64,000 nucleotides of DNA from Opitutaceae bacterium UBA2377 (GCA_002344205.1 DDSZ01000033.1:24470-88469); one strand, 5' to 3'; positions 50,549 to 61,000 are shown, counted from the stretch's first letter. Translations and numbers: made by a program. Notes: generated by a model not told the origin, from the sequence alone.

Positions 50549-52210
50549 ATGATCGGCACGACCCTCTCCATCCTCGGCAGCCTCGGCATGTTCCTCTTCG
50601 GCATGAAGATCATGTCGGAGTCGCTACAAAAACTATCCGGCGAGCGGCTGCGCGGCATCATGCGCACCATGACGGGCAACCGGTTCGCCGGGGTCGGCAC
50701 GGGGTTCCTCGTCACCTGCATGGTCCAGTCCTCCTCGGCCTCGACGGTCATGATGGTGAGCTTCGTCAACGCGGGCCTCCTGACGCTGGTCGAGGCCATC
50801 GGGATGATCATGGGGGCCAACATCGGCACGACCACGACCTTCTGGCTGGTTTCCTTCTTCGGCTTCAAATTCAGCATCTCGGCGATCGCGCTGCCGGTCA
50901 TGGGTCTGGCGCTGCCGCTGCTCTTTGCCCGCAAACCCCGGCTGCGCAACCTCGGCGAGTTCTGCATGGGCTTTGGCCTGCTCTTCATCGGGCTGATGTT
51001 CCTGAAGGACGCGGTGCCCGACATCAAAAACAACCCCGAGGTGCTGGGGTTCATCAAGGACTACACCGGCCGCGGGCTGGCCTCCACGCTGATCTTCTTG
51101 GGCTTCGGCATCCTGCTCACGATCATCGTCCAGTCCTCCTCGGTGGCCGGGGCGATCACGCTCACCATGGCCTACAAGGGCTGGATCGATTTTCCCACCG
51201 CCTGCGCCATCACGCTCGGCGAGAACATCGGCACCACGATCACGGCCAACCTCGCCGCGCTGGGCGGCAACGTGCAGGCCAAGCGGGCCGCTCGCGTGCA
51301 TTTCATCTTCAACGTGATCGGCGTGGTCTGGGCCATCGCGTTGTTCAACCCGTTCGTGAACTTCGTCCAGGACTTGGTGCCGGCCGACGCGACGGACCCC
51401 GTGCACATGCCGCTCCACATGGCGGCCTTTCACACCCTGTTCAACGTCTTGAACACCGCCCTGCTGATCGGGTTTGTGCCCCAGCTGGCCCGGCTGGCGG
51501 AGCGTCTGGTGAAGGACAAGGCGACCGCCCCCGCGCGCGACCACATGGACTATGATTCGCCTTTGGTGCCGCGCACCGGCGAACTTAATCTCGCCGAGGC
51601 CGAGCGCGACCTCCAGCGCATGGGCGCCATCACCCGCGAGCTGGTCATGGGCTTCAGTGATCTCTTTGAAAATCCGCCGGCCGACCTGGAGGCGCGCATG
51701 ATCGAGCTGAAGGAACTGGAAAAGGAAAGCGACCGCCGCGCCCTCGCCACCACCCAATACCTGCTGCGTTGCGCCTCCGGCGGTCTGAGCGAGGAGACCC
51801 GCGCCCGCGTGACCTCCATGCTGCGCGTGGTGGCCGAGTTGGAAGACATCTGCGACTGCGGCTACCGCCTCGTGCTGCTCGCGGAGCGCAAGCACCGCAA
51901 GCGCCGGCAGCATCCGCCCGAGGTCACGAAGCAGGTGCGCGATTTTTCCCAACTGCTCCTGCAGTTCATGGATTTTTATTCGAGCCGGCTGACCACGGGC
52001 GTGGTCACCGCCGATATGGAAACCGCCTACCAGTTGGAAAACCTCATCGACGCCTTCCGCAAGAACCTGCGCAAGGAGTCCGTCCGCCGGATGCGCGTGA
52101 GCGGCGACGTGATCAAGGCCGAGATGCTCTACATCGACATGCTCAACAACATGGAGAGCATCGGCAACCACTCGCTCAACGTGCTCCAGGCCCTGCGGCA
52201 CGAGAGCTGA
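50549..52210 (+). CDS. Na/phosphate cotransporter family protein (NptA-like) with C-terminal PhoU-like domain
   Basis: A protein of 553 residues starting at MIGTTLSILGSLGMFLFGMK. The two QSSS repeat motifs of the Na/Pi-IIb family are present (CMVQSSSASTVMM and IVQSSSVAGAITL), as is the paired GANIGTT and GENIGTT. The last 200 residues are helical (LNLAEAERDLQRMGAITREL, AEMLYIDMLNNMESIGNHSL) and form a PhoU-like domain. Inner membrane; sodium-driven phosphate uptake or export. Divergent from the sodium channel. Confidence 0.92.
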   Translation: MIGTTLSILGSLGMFLFGMKIMSESLQKLSGERLRGIMRTMTGNRFAGVGTGFLVTCMVQSSSASTVMMVSFVNAGLLTLVEAIGMIMGANIGTTTTFWLVSFFGFKFSISAIALPVMGLALPLLFARKPRLRNLGEFCMGFGLLFIGLMFLKDAVPDIKNNPEVLGFIKDYTGRGLASTLIFLGFGILLTIIVQSSSVAGAITLTMAYKGWIDFPTACAITLGENIGTTITANLAALGGNVQAKRAARVHFIFNVIGVVWAIALFNPFVNFVQDLVPADATDPVHMPLHMAAFHTLFNVLNTALLIGFVPQLARLAERLVKDKATAPARDHMDYDSPLVPRTGELNLAEAERDLQRMGAITRELVMGFSDLFENPPADLEARMIELKELEKESDRRALATTQYLLRCASGGLSEETRARVTSMLRVVAELEDICDCGYRLVLLAERKHRKRRQHPPEVTKQVRDFSQLLLQFMDFYSSRLTTGVVTADMETAYQLENLIDAFRKNLRKESVRRMRVSGDVIKAEMLYIDMLNNMESIGNHSLNVLQALRHES

Positions 52211-52238
52211 GTTTCCGGCGCGCCGACGGGGAGCGGCT

Positions 52239-53585
52239 TCAGGCCAGTTCGCTGAGCCGGCTCGCATCCGGCCGCAGCGGCACCAGGTCGGCGAGATTCA
52301 CGGGTTGGTTGCGCTTGATGGATTCAACGCCGGCGATGCCGACGAGGATGGAGGCGGCGCCCTGTTCGTGTCCCGCAAAACGCTGCCATGGGTCGGCGGC
52401 GGGTGCTTCGGGAGAGAAAAAATGGCGGCACAGGATGTCGTCGGCCCCGCCGTGCGCTCCCGTGGCGGGCGGCATCGGCACGAGGTAGCTGGGCTGGAAA
52501 TGGGGGAAGACGCGGATCCACTCGCCCTCGGCCTCGGAGGACTCGTCCACCTTGAACTCGCCGGGGCGCACGGCGCGGTTCATGTGCGAGCCGATGAACT
52601 CATGGTATTCGATGCGGCCGCGATCGCCGTTGAGGCAGACGCGCATGCCCTCGCGCGGGGAGTAGGCGGTGAGCGAGTAGGTGAGCACCTCGCCGGTGCG
52701 GTAGCGGACGTTGAGTGACATCTGGTCGAAGATGTCGATGTCGTCGCGAAAGACATTCCGGTCGCGCAGGTAACCGGAGTCGGCTTCGCCGGCGCGGTAG
52801 AGTCCGCGAAAGGCCTCGCTGGCATCGAGGTCGAGCCGGAAGGGATCGGCCTGCGCGGCGGGTTCGCCGGTGTAGCGCGGATATTGAGCCAGTGCACCGT
52901 CGCCGCGGGCCTCGGCGTTTTTTCGTCCATAGAAGACGAGATCGCCGTAGGCGAAGACTTGCGCGGGGATGGCGTCGAGCCACCAGTTGACGAGGTCGAA
53001 GTGATGCGTGCTCTTGTGCACCAGCAGCGTGCCGGACTCGGCGGCGTGGGCGTGCCAGCGGCGGAAGTAGTCGGCGCCGTGGCTGGTATCGAGGAGGTAT
53101 TCGAGGTTGACCGAGTGCACGCGGCCGATGACGCCGGCGGCGATAAGTTCCTTCACCTTGGTGCGGAAAGGCGCCCAGCGGTAGTTGAAGGCCACGCGCA
53201 CCCGGCGGCCGGTCGCCTGCTGTGCGGCGAGGATGGCGCGGCATTTTTCCGCGTCGGTCGTCATGGGTTTTTCCGTGATCACGTCGCACCCGGCGTGCAG
53301 GGCGCGGATGATGTAGTCATGATGGGTGTCGTCCTTCGAACAGACGAAGACCGTAGCGGGCCGTGTCTCCCGCAGCATGGCGTCGAACCGGTCGGCACCA
53401 TAGGCGGGCACGGCCGGATGGTTCAGCTCGGCGGTGAGCCGTTGGTTGTAATACGCCAGCCGCGCGGGGCTGAGGTCGCAGAGGCCGACGAGTTCGTTGT
53501 GGTCGCGCCAGGTGGTGACGAGCGGTTCGATAAAGCTGATGGCGCGGCCGCCGGTGCCGACGAAGGCGAAGCGATGCTTGTTCAT
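52239..53585 (-). CDS. Gfo/Idh/MocA-family oxidoreductase
   Basis: A protein of 448 residues starting at MNKHRFAFVGTGGRAISFIEPL. NAD-binding motif GTGGRA, the sugar-oxidoreductase EKPMTTDAEKC with its Lys, and the substrate region YRWAPFRTKVKELI are seen. The chain is longer than average by an extra C-terminal segment (MSLNVRYRTGEVLTYSL, ADDILCRHFF). It starts 8 bp after the stop of the SGNH esterase gene. A longer upstream frame is not coding. Confidence 0.88.
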   Translation of the reverse strand: MNKHRFAFVGTGGRAISFIEPLVTTWRDHNELVGLCDLSPARLAYYNQRLTAELNHPAVPAYGADRFDAMLRETRPATVFVCSKDDTHHDYIIRALHAGCDVITEKPMTTDAEKCRAILAAQQATGRRVRVAFNYRWAPFRTKVKELIAAGVIGRVHSVNLEYLLDTSHGADYFRRWHAHAAESGTLLVHKSTHHFDLVNWWLDAIPAQVFAYGDLVFYGRKNAEARGDGALAQYPRYTGEPAAQADPFRLDLDASEAFRGLYRAGEADSGYLRDRNVFRDDIDIFDQMSLNVRYRTGEVLTYSLTAYSPREGMRVCLNGDRGRIEYHEFIGSHMNRAVRPGEFKVDESSEAEGEWIRVFPHFQPSYLVPMPPATGAHGGADDILCRHFFSPEAPAADPWQRFAGHEQGAASILVGIAGVESIKRNQPVNLADLVPLRPDASRLSELA

Positions 53586-53593
53586 GGGAAAAT

Positions 53594-54796
53594 TCAGTCG
53601 CCCCGCGGGCGGAGTTCGCTGCGCTGCGGGCTGGGTGGGAGCCGGAAGACGGCGGGATCGTCGGGGGCCGCCGGGTCGTAGCCGGTGAAATCGTCGGTGA
53701 GGAAGGTGGCGAGCGGGGCGAGTGCGGCGCTGTCGCGGATGCCTTGGGCCACGGCCTTGGCGAGCTGGTAGGCGCCGTAGTTGTTGTGGTGCGTGGGGTC
53801 CTGGCCGCCGTTGCTGAAGGCGAGGGGCGAGCGCTCGGGACCGAGCGCCTCGTAGAGGGCGCGGCTGGCGGCTTCGAGATCGATGAGCGGGATCTGCTCC
53901 TGCGCGGCGACGGCGCGCACGGCGGCGGGGTAGTCGCTGTGCGTGTTCCGGATGCGTCCGTCTTCGCCGAAGGTGCGCCGCTGCGGCGAGGTCACCAGCA
54001 CGGGCGTGGCGCCGCGGAGGCGGATCTCGGCGATATAAGTGCGCAGCCACGCGCGGTAGGTCGTGCCGGCCTCGACGTAGGTCTGCGGCCAGTTCTGTTT
54101 CTGGTCGTTGTGCCCGAACTGGATGAACACCCAGTCGCCGGCCTGGAGCTGCGACAGGACCTTGGCGAAACGCAGGCCCGTGACAAAGGACTTCAGCGTC
54201 TCGCCCGACTCGGCGTGGTTGGCCACGGCGATCTCCGGCTTGAAGAAACGCGTCAGCATCTGCCCCCAGCTCGCGCCATCCTCCCAGCGCTGGTCGGTGA
54301 CGGTGGAGTCGCCGAGGAGGAAGACGGTGGGCACCTCGACGCGTTCGAGTGTGATCGTGGACACGGCCGGTGCGCCGCTGAATTCGAGGGTGAGTTTGTC
54401 GTCCCAGGTGAAGGAACCGATTTCGCGGTCGTTGAGCACGACGGCGCTGCCGCCGGGGGCGTTGGCTGGCGGCGGCGGAATGTTGGCATCGCGCACATTG
54501 ACGAGAAAGCTGCGGACGACGGTTTCGTCCGGCGCGGTCCGGAGGCTTTCGATCATCAGCCGGCGCGATTCAGCCTTTACCGTGGTGTCACCGGTGGCGG
54601 CCCCGCCGAAGGTTATGGTCACACGCCAGTTGCCTTCGGGCACGGCGACGGAGAAAAAAAACGGCCCGTCGCCGGCCTTGTTTGCCGCGGCCGCGAGATC
54701 AAAGCCGCGGGCCGGACCGGCCGCCGCCAGCCAGCCACCGGTGGCGGCAAAAAACACCAGCAGCAGCAAAAAGCGTGGACGGGATATACAGGGCAC
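53594..54796 (-). CDS. SGNH-hydrolase esterase of rhamnogalacturonan acetylesterase type
   Basis: The product is about 400 residues from a GTG at 54796 that gives a good signal peptide (MPCISRPRFLLLLVFFAATGGWLAAA); an ATG 132 bp upstream gives a non-signal extension. An N-terminal beta-sandwich (about 25-170: FFFSVAVPEGNWRVTITFGG) precedes the catalytic domain with block I FLLGDSTVTDQ (Ser), block III GHNDQ and block V DPTHHNNYGA (Asp, His). CE12-type enzymes remove acetyl groups from pectic rhamnogalacturonan. Secreted or periplasmic. It forms an operon with the following Gfo/Idh gene. Confidence 0.86.
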   Translation of the reverse strand: MPCISRPRFLLLLVFFAATGGWLAAAGPARGFDLAAAANKAGDGPFFFSVAVPEGNWRVTITFGGAATGDTTVKAESRRLMIESLRTAPDETVVRSFLVNVRDANIPPPPANAPGGSAVVLNDREIGSFTWDDKLTLEFSGAPAVSTITLERVEVPTVFLLGDSTVTDQRWEDGASWGQMLTRFFKPEIAVANHAESGETLKSFVTGLRFAKVLSQLQAGDWVFIQFGHNDQKQNWPQTYVEAGTTYRAWLRTYIAEIRLRGATPVLVTSPQRRTFGEDGRIRNTHSDYPAAVRAVAAQEQIPLIDLEAASRALYEALGPERSPLAFSNGGQDPTHHNNYGAYQLAKAVAQGIRDSAALAPLATFLTDDFTGYDPAAPDDPAVFRLPPSPQRSELRPRGD

Positions 54797-54946
54797 GGGG
54801 ATGGGTAACGGTGGCAAAACGGGCGGGGTGCTGCAACCTCGGCCGTGGCGGCCGCCATGGCCAGCGGGCCGTGCTCGGACTGTCAGCGACCCGGCTGCAT
54901 GGCGTCGTGCTTCGATGCGGATAATCACCCGGACGCTCCCATTTCT

Positions 54947-54986
54947 GAAGCCGCCCGCCTGCGGGAAGCTTCATCCCACCTTTTTT
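54947..54986 (+). terminator. Terminator-like hairpin with T-run in a divergent leader
   Basis: GAAGC and GCTTC enclose CCCGC and GCGGG in a nested stem (54947-54972), followed by a T-run at 54981-54986. On the + strand it sits about 72 bp upstream of the Gfo/Idh start at 55058, where a terminator would stop leader transcription. It could therefore be an attenuator, or could merely terminate antisense transcription of the esterase gene. Confidence 0.5.
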
Positions 54987-55057
54987 AACCCCCACCAAAT
55001 CCGGGAAGGCCGCCTTCCCCGTCCGGCCGCGTTCGCCGCGCCGATGCTGTTCCCGAC

Positions 55058-56236
55058 ATGAGTGAATCCAATCCAAGGCCCCGGCTGGCGCTGATCGGCA
55101 TCTCCGGCTACGGCCGCATCCATCTTGAGCTGGCCCGGGGCTGTCACGACCGCGGCGAGGCGGTGTTGGTGGCCGCCACGGTGATCAACGCGGCCGAAGA
55201 GGCGGCCAATGTCGCGGAACTCCGCGCCCGGGGCTGCGCGATTTATCAGGACCATGAGGAAATGCTGCGCCGGCACCGCGGGGAGATTGACCTGTGTCTC
55301 ATCCCCACGGGGATCCACTGGCATGCGCGGATGACCCAGGCGGCGCTGGCGGCCGGCGCCAACGTGCTGGTCGAGAAACCGCTGGCCGGCTCGATGGCCG
55401 AGGCTCAGGCGGTGCGCGAGCTGGAGCGGGCGAGCGGACGGTTTGTGGCCGTGGGTTTTCAGGATTGCTACGATCCTGGCACGCGCTGGCTCATCGGGCA
55501 GTTGCAACAGGGCGCGATCGGCGCGGTGCGGTCGGTGCGTTTCCTCGGTGTGTGGCCGCGGCCGCGCGCCTATTTTCTGCGCAACGGCTGGGCCGGCCGG
55601 CTGCAGGCGGACGGCGCGGCGGTGCTCGATTCCCCGCTCAACAATGCCTTCGGCCATTTCGTGCTGCTCAGCCTGCTGTTTGTCGGGGGCGGGGCGGATG
55701 ACCCGGTGATCCTGCCCGGAGGTGCCGAGCTGTTCCGCGCCCATGCCATCGAGAGTTTCGACACGGCCGTGGTCCGGTTGCAGACGCGACAGGGCCAGCG
55801 GCTGTGGTTTGGCGCCAGCCATGTGAGCCGGACCGCCATTGAGCCGGAAATCCTGATCGAGGGTGAAAGCGGCCGGGCGTGCTGGCGCTACGAGCAGGAG
55901 GCCTGCATCGAGCCGACCGTCGGGGCGCGTTCGTGCCGACCCGTGCTCGACCAGCATGCCACGCGCCGGTTGATGATGTCGGCGGTGCTGGCGCGTTTGC
56001 GCGATCCCTCCGTGCCGGTCTGCACCACCACGATGGCCGCCCGGCACACGGCGCTGATCGAGGCGATTCACCGGGCCGCGCTGATCCGGTCGTTTCCGGC
56101 TGGCATGATCGAATGGGCGGGCGACAACGGTGCGGCCGCGCAGGTGCCGGCGGTGCCGGGGTTGGAGGCGGCCTTGCGCGCGGCCTACGCCGGGCAGGAG
56201 TCGCTCCGCACGGCCGGTTTTTCCGTCGCGGGCTGA
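55058..56236 (+). CDS. Gfo/Idh/MocA-family oxidoreductase, second copy
   Basis: A protein of 392 residues starting at MSESNPRPRLALIGISGYGRIHL. The dinucleotide motif is GISGYGRIH, a variant of GxGxxG, and the conserved EKPLAGSMAEAQ carries the catalytic Lys. The middle section (FQDCYDPGTRWLI, RSVRFLGVWPRPRAY) resembles members acting on inositols or sugars, not decisive. It is divergent from the esterase and convergent with the small membrane protein gene, 9 bp apart. Confidence 0.85.
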   Translation: MSESNPRPRLALIGISGYGRIHLELARGCHDRGEAVLVAATVINAAEEAANVAELRARGCAIYQDHEEMLRRHRGEIDLCLIPTGIHWHARMTQAALAAGANVLVEKPLAGSMAEAQAVRELERASGRFVAVGFQDCYDPGTRWLIGQLQQGAIGAVRSVRFLGVWPRPRAYFLRNGWAGRLQADGAAVLDSPLNNAFGHFVLLSLLFVGGGADDPVILPGGAELFRAHAIESFDTAVVRLQTRQGQRLWFGASHVSRTAIEPEILIEGESGRACWRYEQEACIEPTVGARSCRPVLDQHATRRLMMSAVLARLRDPSVPVCTTTMAARHTALIEAIHRAALIRSFPAGMIEWAGDNGAAAQVPAVPGLEAALRAAYAGQESLRTAGFSVAG

Positions 56237-56245
56237 AGCAGTCCG

Positions 56246-56416
56246 TTATTCCGCCGGCTCGCGCAGCCAGCGCGGGGCGGCGGCAAACCACAGCGCCATG
56301 CCGGCGAGCAGGAGCAGTTTCATCGGCGGCTCGGCGATGAGACCGGCGGCGAACAAAGCCGCGGGTCCGACGGTGAGGAGCAGGCCGGCCAAGGCGAGAA
56401 GACGGGCGGTTTTCAT
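56246..56416 (-). CDS. Small two-helix membrane protein coupled to the NCS1 permease
   Basis: A protein of 56 residues (MKTARLLALAGLLLTVGPAALFAAGLI ... MKLLLLAGMALWFAAAPRWLREPAE in outline) with two hydrophobic helices. Its ATG overlaps the stop of the permease gene by 4 bp, so it is translationally coupled. Small coupled partners of this kind exist for some symporter families, where they act as auxiliary subunits. No homologue is recognised, so a role as a permease subunit is inference. Confidence 0.7.
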   Translation of the reverse strand: MKTARLLALAGLLLTVGPAALFAAGLIAEPPMKLLLLAGMALWFAAAPRWLREPAE

Positions 56417-57771
56417 GGGGCGCGGAGGAGGGTGCGGGACAGTCCGAGATAGAGCCCGCCGCAGGCGAGCCACACCGGCACGGTGAGGTAGGACGGGAAG
56501 ATGTCCCGGGTTTGATAGAGCCAGAAAAATCCGGCCACGGGAATGACCCACGCCAGCAGCGCGGCGATGTTGAAAGAGGAGCCGGTGCGCGCGGCCCAGT
56601 CGGGGGTGATGCCGGCGCGGCGGGCGAGCCAGTGGTCGGCCACGATGATCGCGCCGACGGGCGCCAGCACGGTGCCGTAGATGCCCACGAAATCCAGCAG
56701 TTGCATCGCGAACGCCGGGAACAAACCCGCGATCGTGGCGAGCGCGCCGGCGATGAGGGTGCCGGCGCGACGCGATAGCGCGGGCAGCACGCCTTGGAAG
56801 GCGAGGCCGGCGCGGTAGATGGTCGGGTTTGCGGTGGTCCAGCCGGCGAGCACCACGCAGGCGAGCCCGGCCCAGCCCACGGCCGAGAACACCATGGGCC
56901 CCGGCGCGTTGGAGGCTGCAGCCCCGTGCCGTTGCAGCTCGAGCGCGAAGAGCAGCGAGGCGCAGATCCACGCCACATAGTGGCCGAGAAACATCCCGGC
57001 GCCCGCGGCCCAGCCGTAGGCCGGCTTCCGGGCGTAGCGCAGGATGGACAGGTCGGACATGCCGAGGTGCATCGCGGCGTTGCACAGCCACGCGAAGAGC
57101 ACGATGCCGACGAAACCGATCCCCGGCCGGCCGTCGAGCGCGACGCCGGTCCAGATGTCCACGGGATTGAGCGAGGCGAGCTTGGGCAGGGTGACGAGTC
57201 CGCAGGCGACAAACATGAGAAACATCCACGGCGCCGCGAGGTGGCTCACGCGGGCGACGAAGGCGTAGCCGCGCACCGCGACGAAGGTTTGCAACGCGCC
57301 GATCGCCAGCACGACCGCGCACCACGCGAGGCCCGTGGGCAGCTTGTCGCCGAATGCAGGCATCTGCACGCCCGGGAAGGGCACGCCCACGGCGGTGGCC
57401 GACACGGTGACCATCGCCCCGGCGAGCATGCAAAAGAGCAGGCCGTTCGCGAGGTTGTAGAGGGAGACGAGCCGGCGGCCGCAGATTTTCTCCAGCTTGC
57501 AGTAGAGTGTGAGCCGCAGGTCGGTGGCGAGCGGCGCGGTGAGGTAACGCCACGTCAGCACGGCGAGAATATTGCCGAGCAGCAGGCCGCCGATCACGTC
57601 CACGGCCGATGCGCCCCAGGCGATGAACAGCGGTCCGAGCATGAACTCCGTGCCCGCGGTGTGTTCCCCGGCATACATGCCCCAGAAGGAGCGCGGCCCC
57701 TTGAGCGCGTGGTCAGGCACGCGTTCGCGCTCATATTCATGGCTGACAACCGGGGCGGGGGGGACGCGCAT
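56413..57771 (-). CDS. NCS1-family permease (cytosine/purine/hydantoin type)
   Basis: A membrane protein of 452 residues starting at MRVPPAPVVSHEYERERVPD with about 12 helices. The N-terminal FWGMYAGEHTAGTEFMLGPL and LLLGNILAVL correspond to TM1-2 of the NCS1 fold. The substrate could be a nucleobase, nucleoside or a related amide, but the neighbours are sugar-related and do not help. It is divergent from the large TonB receptor, with 314 bp between start codons. Confidence 0.85.
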   Translation of the reverse strand: MRVPPAPVVSHEYERERVPDHALKGPRSFWGMYAGEHTAGTEFMLGPLFIAWGASAVDVIGGLLLGNILAVLTWRYLTAPLATDLRLTLYCKLEKICGRRLVSLYNLANGLLFCMLAGAMVTVSATAVGVPFPGVQMPAFGDKLPTGLAWCAVVLAIGALQTFVAVRGYAFVARVSHLAAPWMFLMFVACGLVTLPKLASLNPVDIWTGVALDGRPGIGFVGIVLFAWLCNAAMHLGMSDLSILRYARKPAYGWAAGAGMFLGHYVAWICASLLFALELQRHGAAASNAPGPMVFSAVGWAGLACVVLAGWTTANPTIYRAGLAFQGVLPALSRRAGTLIAGALATIAGLFPAFAMQLLDFVGIYGTVLAPVGAIIVADHWLARRAGITPDWAARTGSSFNIAALLAWVIPVAGFFWLYQTRDIFPSYLTVPVWLACGGLYLGLSRTLLRAP

Positions 57772-58085
57772 GGGGTGGGACGGGTTAAAGGCGACACGAC
57801 AAAATCTGGCAAGCCTCGCGGCGAAGGCACGCGTGCGCGAAGCGGACCGTCCGCGGCATGTCGGACTGTCTGAGGGACGGTTGCATTGTGTCGCGACGCG
57901 CCCCACGATTTTCCTTCCGCCACATCCGGCCCACCCCTGTTTTCTCCGGGCCGAGTGTCGTTACTCCAACCCCGCCCCGTCACCCCGTCCCCTTCCATCC
58001 GTCGTTTCGCTCCATCTGCGAGTGGTCGTCGTTGTTCCCCATGTTGATTTCCGCCGGTTTTCCAAACCCTGACCCTGAGCATCCC
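57772..58085 (+). promoter_or_regulatory. 314-bp divergent intergenic region between NCS1 permease and TonB receptor
   Basis: No coding sequence is evident, although the receptor frame stays open upstream to 57858. The stretch is GC-rich, with pyrimidine-rich runs (CCCGCCCCGTCACCCCGTC) on the receptor side. No confident promoter hexamers could be picked by eye. It presumably carries promoters for both genes. Confidence 0.45.
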
Positions 58086-61000
58086 ATGACCCTGCACATA
58101 TCCCCACAAAGTTCCGGATTCCGACGCCTTGCCGCGTCGTTGCTAGTATTCCCGTTGGCCGCCGTCCTGTCGGCGCAGGAGACGGAAAAAGACGCGCCGG
58201 TTCCTGCCGAGGCCGATCTCGCCCGGGCGGCGCGCCTGGAGCGGCCCGATGAAGTCGTCCAGCTGACGCCCTTCCAGGTCGATACGACGCGCGATGCGGG
58301 CTACTTTGCCCAAAACACCCTGGCCGGCAGCCGCATGCGGACCAACATCGCCGACCTCGGGTCCTCCATCTCGGTCATCACGGCACAGCAGTTTACGGAC
58401 ACCGCGTCCACCGATCTCAACGACATCTTCCGCTACGAGGTGAACACCGAAGGTTCGCTGACCTACACGCCCGGCACGCAGAGCATGCGCAATGACGGCG
58501 TGCTCGACGTCAACGCCGGCGGCACCCAGGGCAGCAGCGTTACGCCTTTCACCAACGCCCAGGCGAACCGCGTGCGCGGTCTCGGCTCGCCCAGTGCGGC
58601 GATCAACTATTTCCCGGCGATCGGCGCGGTGCCTTTCGATTCCTACAATACGCAGACGGTGGAGATCAGCCGCGGCCCCAACTCCATGCTCTTTGGTCTC
58701 GGCAGTCCCGCCGGTATCGTCAACCAGAGCACGGCGCAGGCGCAGATGAACAAGCGTTCGGCTTCGGTTTCTTTCCGCACCGACCAATACGGCTCCTTCC
58801 GCAGTTCGTTAAACTTCAACGAAGGACTGATCGCCGACAAACTCGCGATCTACGGCGCCGTGCTGCACGACGACCGCCGCTTCGACCGCAAGCCCGCCTA
58901 CGACAAGACCGACCGCTATTACGGTGCGATCACCTTCAAGCCCTTCAGCAAGACCACGCTGCGTTTCAATGTTGAGAAATACGACAACCAGAACCGCCGG
59001 CCCAACACCCTCACGCCGCGCGATTTCGTGACCGAGTGGAACAAGGCCGGCCAGCCCTACTACGACGCGACGACCAAAAAGATCTACAGTCTCACCACCG
59101 GCGCCGAGCTGGGCATGATGGTGAACAACGCCAGTTCGCCCTTCGCCAACGACCTGCGGGCTTTCATCGAGTCGCGGCCCGGTTTCAACCCCGCCCTCTG
59201 GAACGGCGCGAAGACCCAATACAATGGCATCAACATCTTTGGCAACGCCAACTGGGCCATCCCGGCCAACTGGGTGGCGGGCACGCCCTCGGCCAACATC
59301 CTCTTCGTGCCCGGTATCGGTGAGGTCAACCAGGGCCGCAGCATCATGCAGATCGCGGATAGCCAGTTGGTGAACTGGTTCCAGCCCACCTACCAATACC
59401 GCTACCTCCCCGGGTTTGGTGTCCCCGGCAATCCCGCCGGCAATCCCGCGCTCTACCCGGCCGAGGCCGCCATCTACGCCAACCCCACCTGGGCGAACAT
59501 CTACACCCGCACCTACACCTCCTCCGCCGGCTGGACCGGCGCCGGCAACGGCATCGCCGCGGGCAGCTACCGCTATCCCAGTGTGACCGACCGCTCCATC
59601 TACGACTGGCGCAACGTCAACATCAACTCGATGAACTTCGGCAGCGCCAAGAACACGAATTACAACCTGGAGTTCGAGCAGGAGCTGCCCGGCGACCTCT
59701 TCCTCAGCGCCGGCTGGTTCCGCCAGGATTTCAGCCAGCGCACGAATTACACCGTCGCCCAGCTCAACGTTTCCACGCTCTACGTGGACACCAACAAATA
59801 CCTGCCCGACGGCTCGCAAAACCCCTATTTCGGCAAGCCCTATGTCGAGGATTTTGATCCCGACAGCTACGTGAACGAGCAGCTCAACAACCACTACCGC
59901 GCCATGCTGGCCTGGACGCCGGACTTCACCCGCAAGGACGGCTGGCTCAAGTGGCTTGGCCGCCACCAAGCCCTCGGCCTCTGGTCTAAGGACGACTACA
60001 TGACCGCCACCATGCGTCAGCGCCTGCACTACACCGCTGCGGGCAGCGACACGGGCCGCTTCCGCTACCTGCGCAACCCCAACAACGCAGCCGATGGTTC
60101 CCCCACCGGGTGGAATCAGCAGACCACTTCGCTCCGCCGCACCTACTACCTCGCCGCGCCCGGCGACCCCAACGGTGTTGTCACCCGCGCCGCCGGCACT
60201 TGGGACCACCTGAGCTACACCGGCAACATCCGGGCCTATGATTATGATTCAAGTGGATTCATTCCGGTCAACGTGACCCACGAGTTCATCGACTTCGATG
60301 CCGGCACCGGCCGCAACGAGCGCATCGTCAATTCACTCAGTGCTGGCCTCACCAGTCATTTCTGGAATGACCGTCTCATCACCACCTTCGGCGTCCGCAA
60401 GGACGAATACAAGGCCCGCGTCACCAACACCGGTCTCGCGGCCGTCAGGGATGCCGCCGGCAACGTCGTCGCGCCCGCCATCACCAACCAGCAGAAGTGG
60501 GTCAACGGCGTTTTCCAGCGCGATTTCCTCTTCAACCGTTGGGGCCCCTACAGCGAACTTACCGGCACCACCCGCACCATGGGCGGCGTGCTGCGGCCCT
60601 TCCAGAACTGGGGCTCCATCGACAGCAAGGCTGATGGCGGTTCGCAGGGCTGGCAGTTCATCCGCAACCTCGGCTTCAGCTACAATGAGTCCGACAACTT
60701 CAATCCGCCCTCCAACGCCTTGGGTGACTTTTACGGCAACCAGCTGCCCAAGCCGTCCGGCGAGGGCAAGGATTACGGCCTCCAGTTCACGCTGTTCGAC
60801 AACAAACTCTTCGGCCGTGTCACCTGGTTCAAGGCTTCCAACCTGAACGAGAACATCGCCGCCCCGGTGGTCTTCGGCCGTCTTTCGAGCAACGTGGACG
60901 AGACGCTCTTCCGCAACTGGGCCCGCACCATCGCCATGATCAACATGGGCATGGATCCGCGGCTGGATGGCTTTGGGGCCAACCTCAGCACCGCGCAGGA

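Noticed and set aside
57858..58085. An N-terminal extension of the large TonB receptor to 57858
   Set aside because: It would put about 76 non-signal residues before an evident signal peptide that begins at the ATG at 58086.
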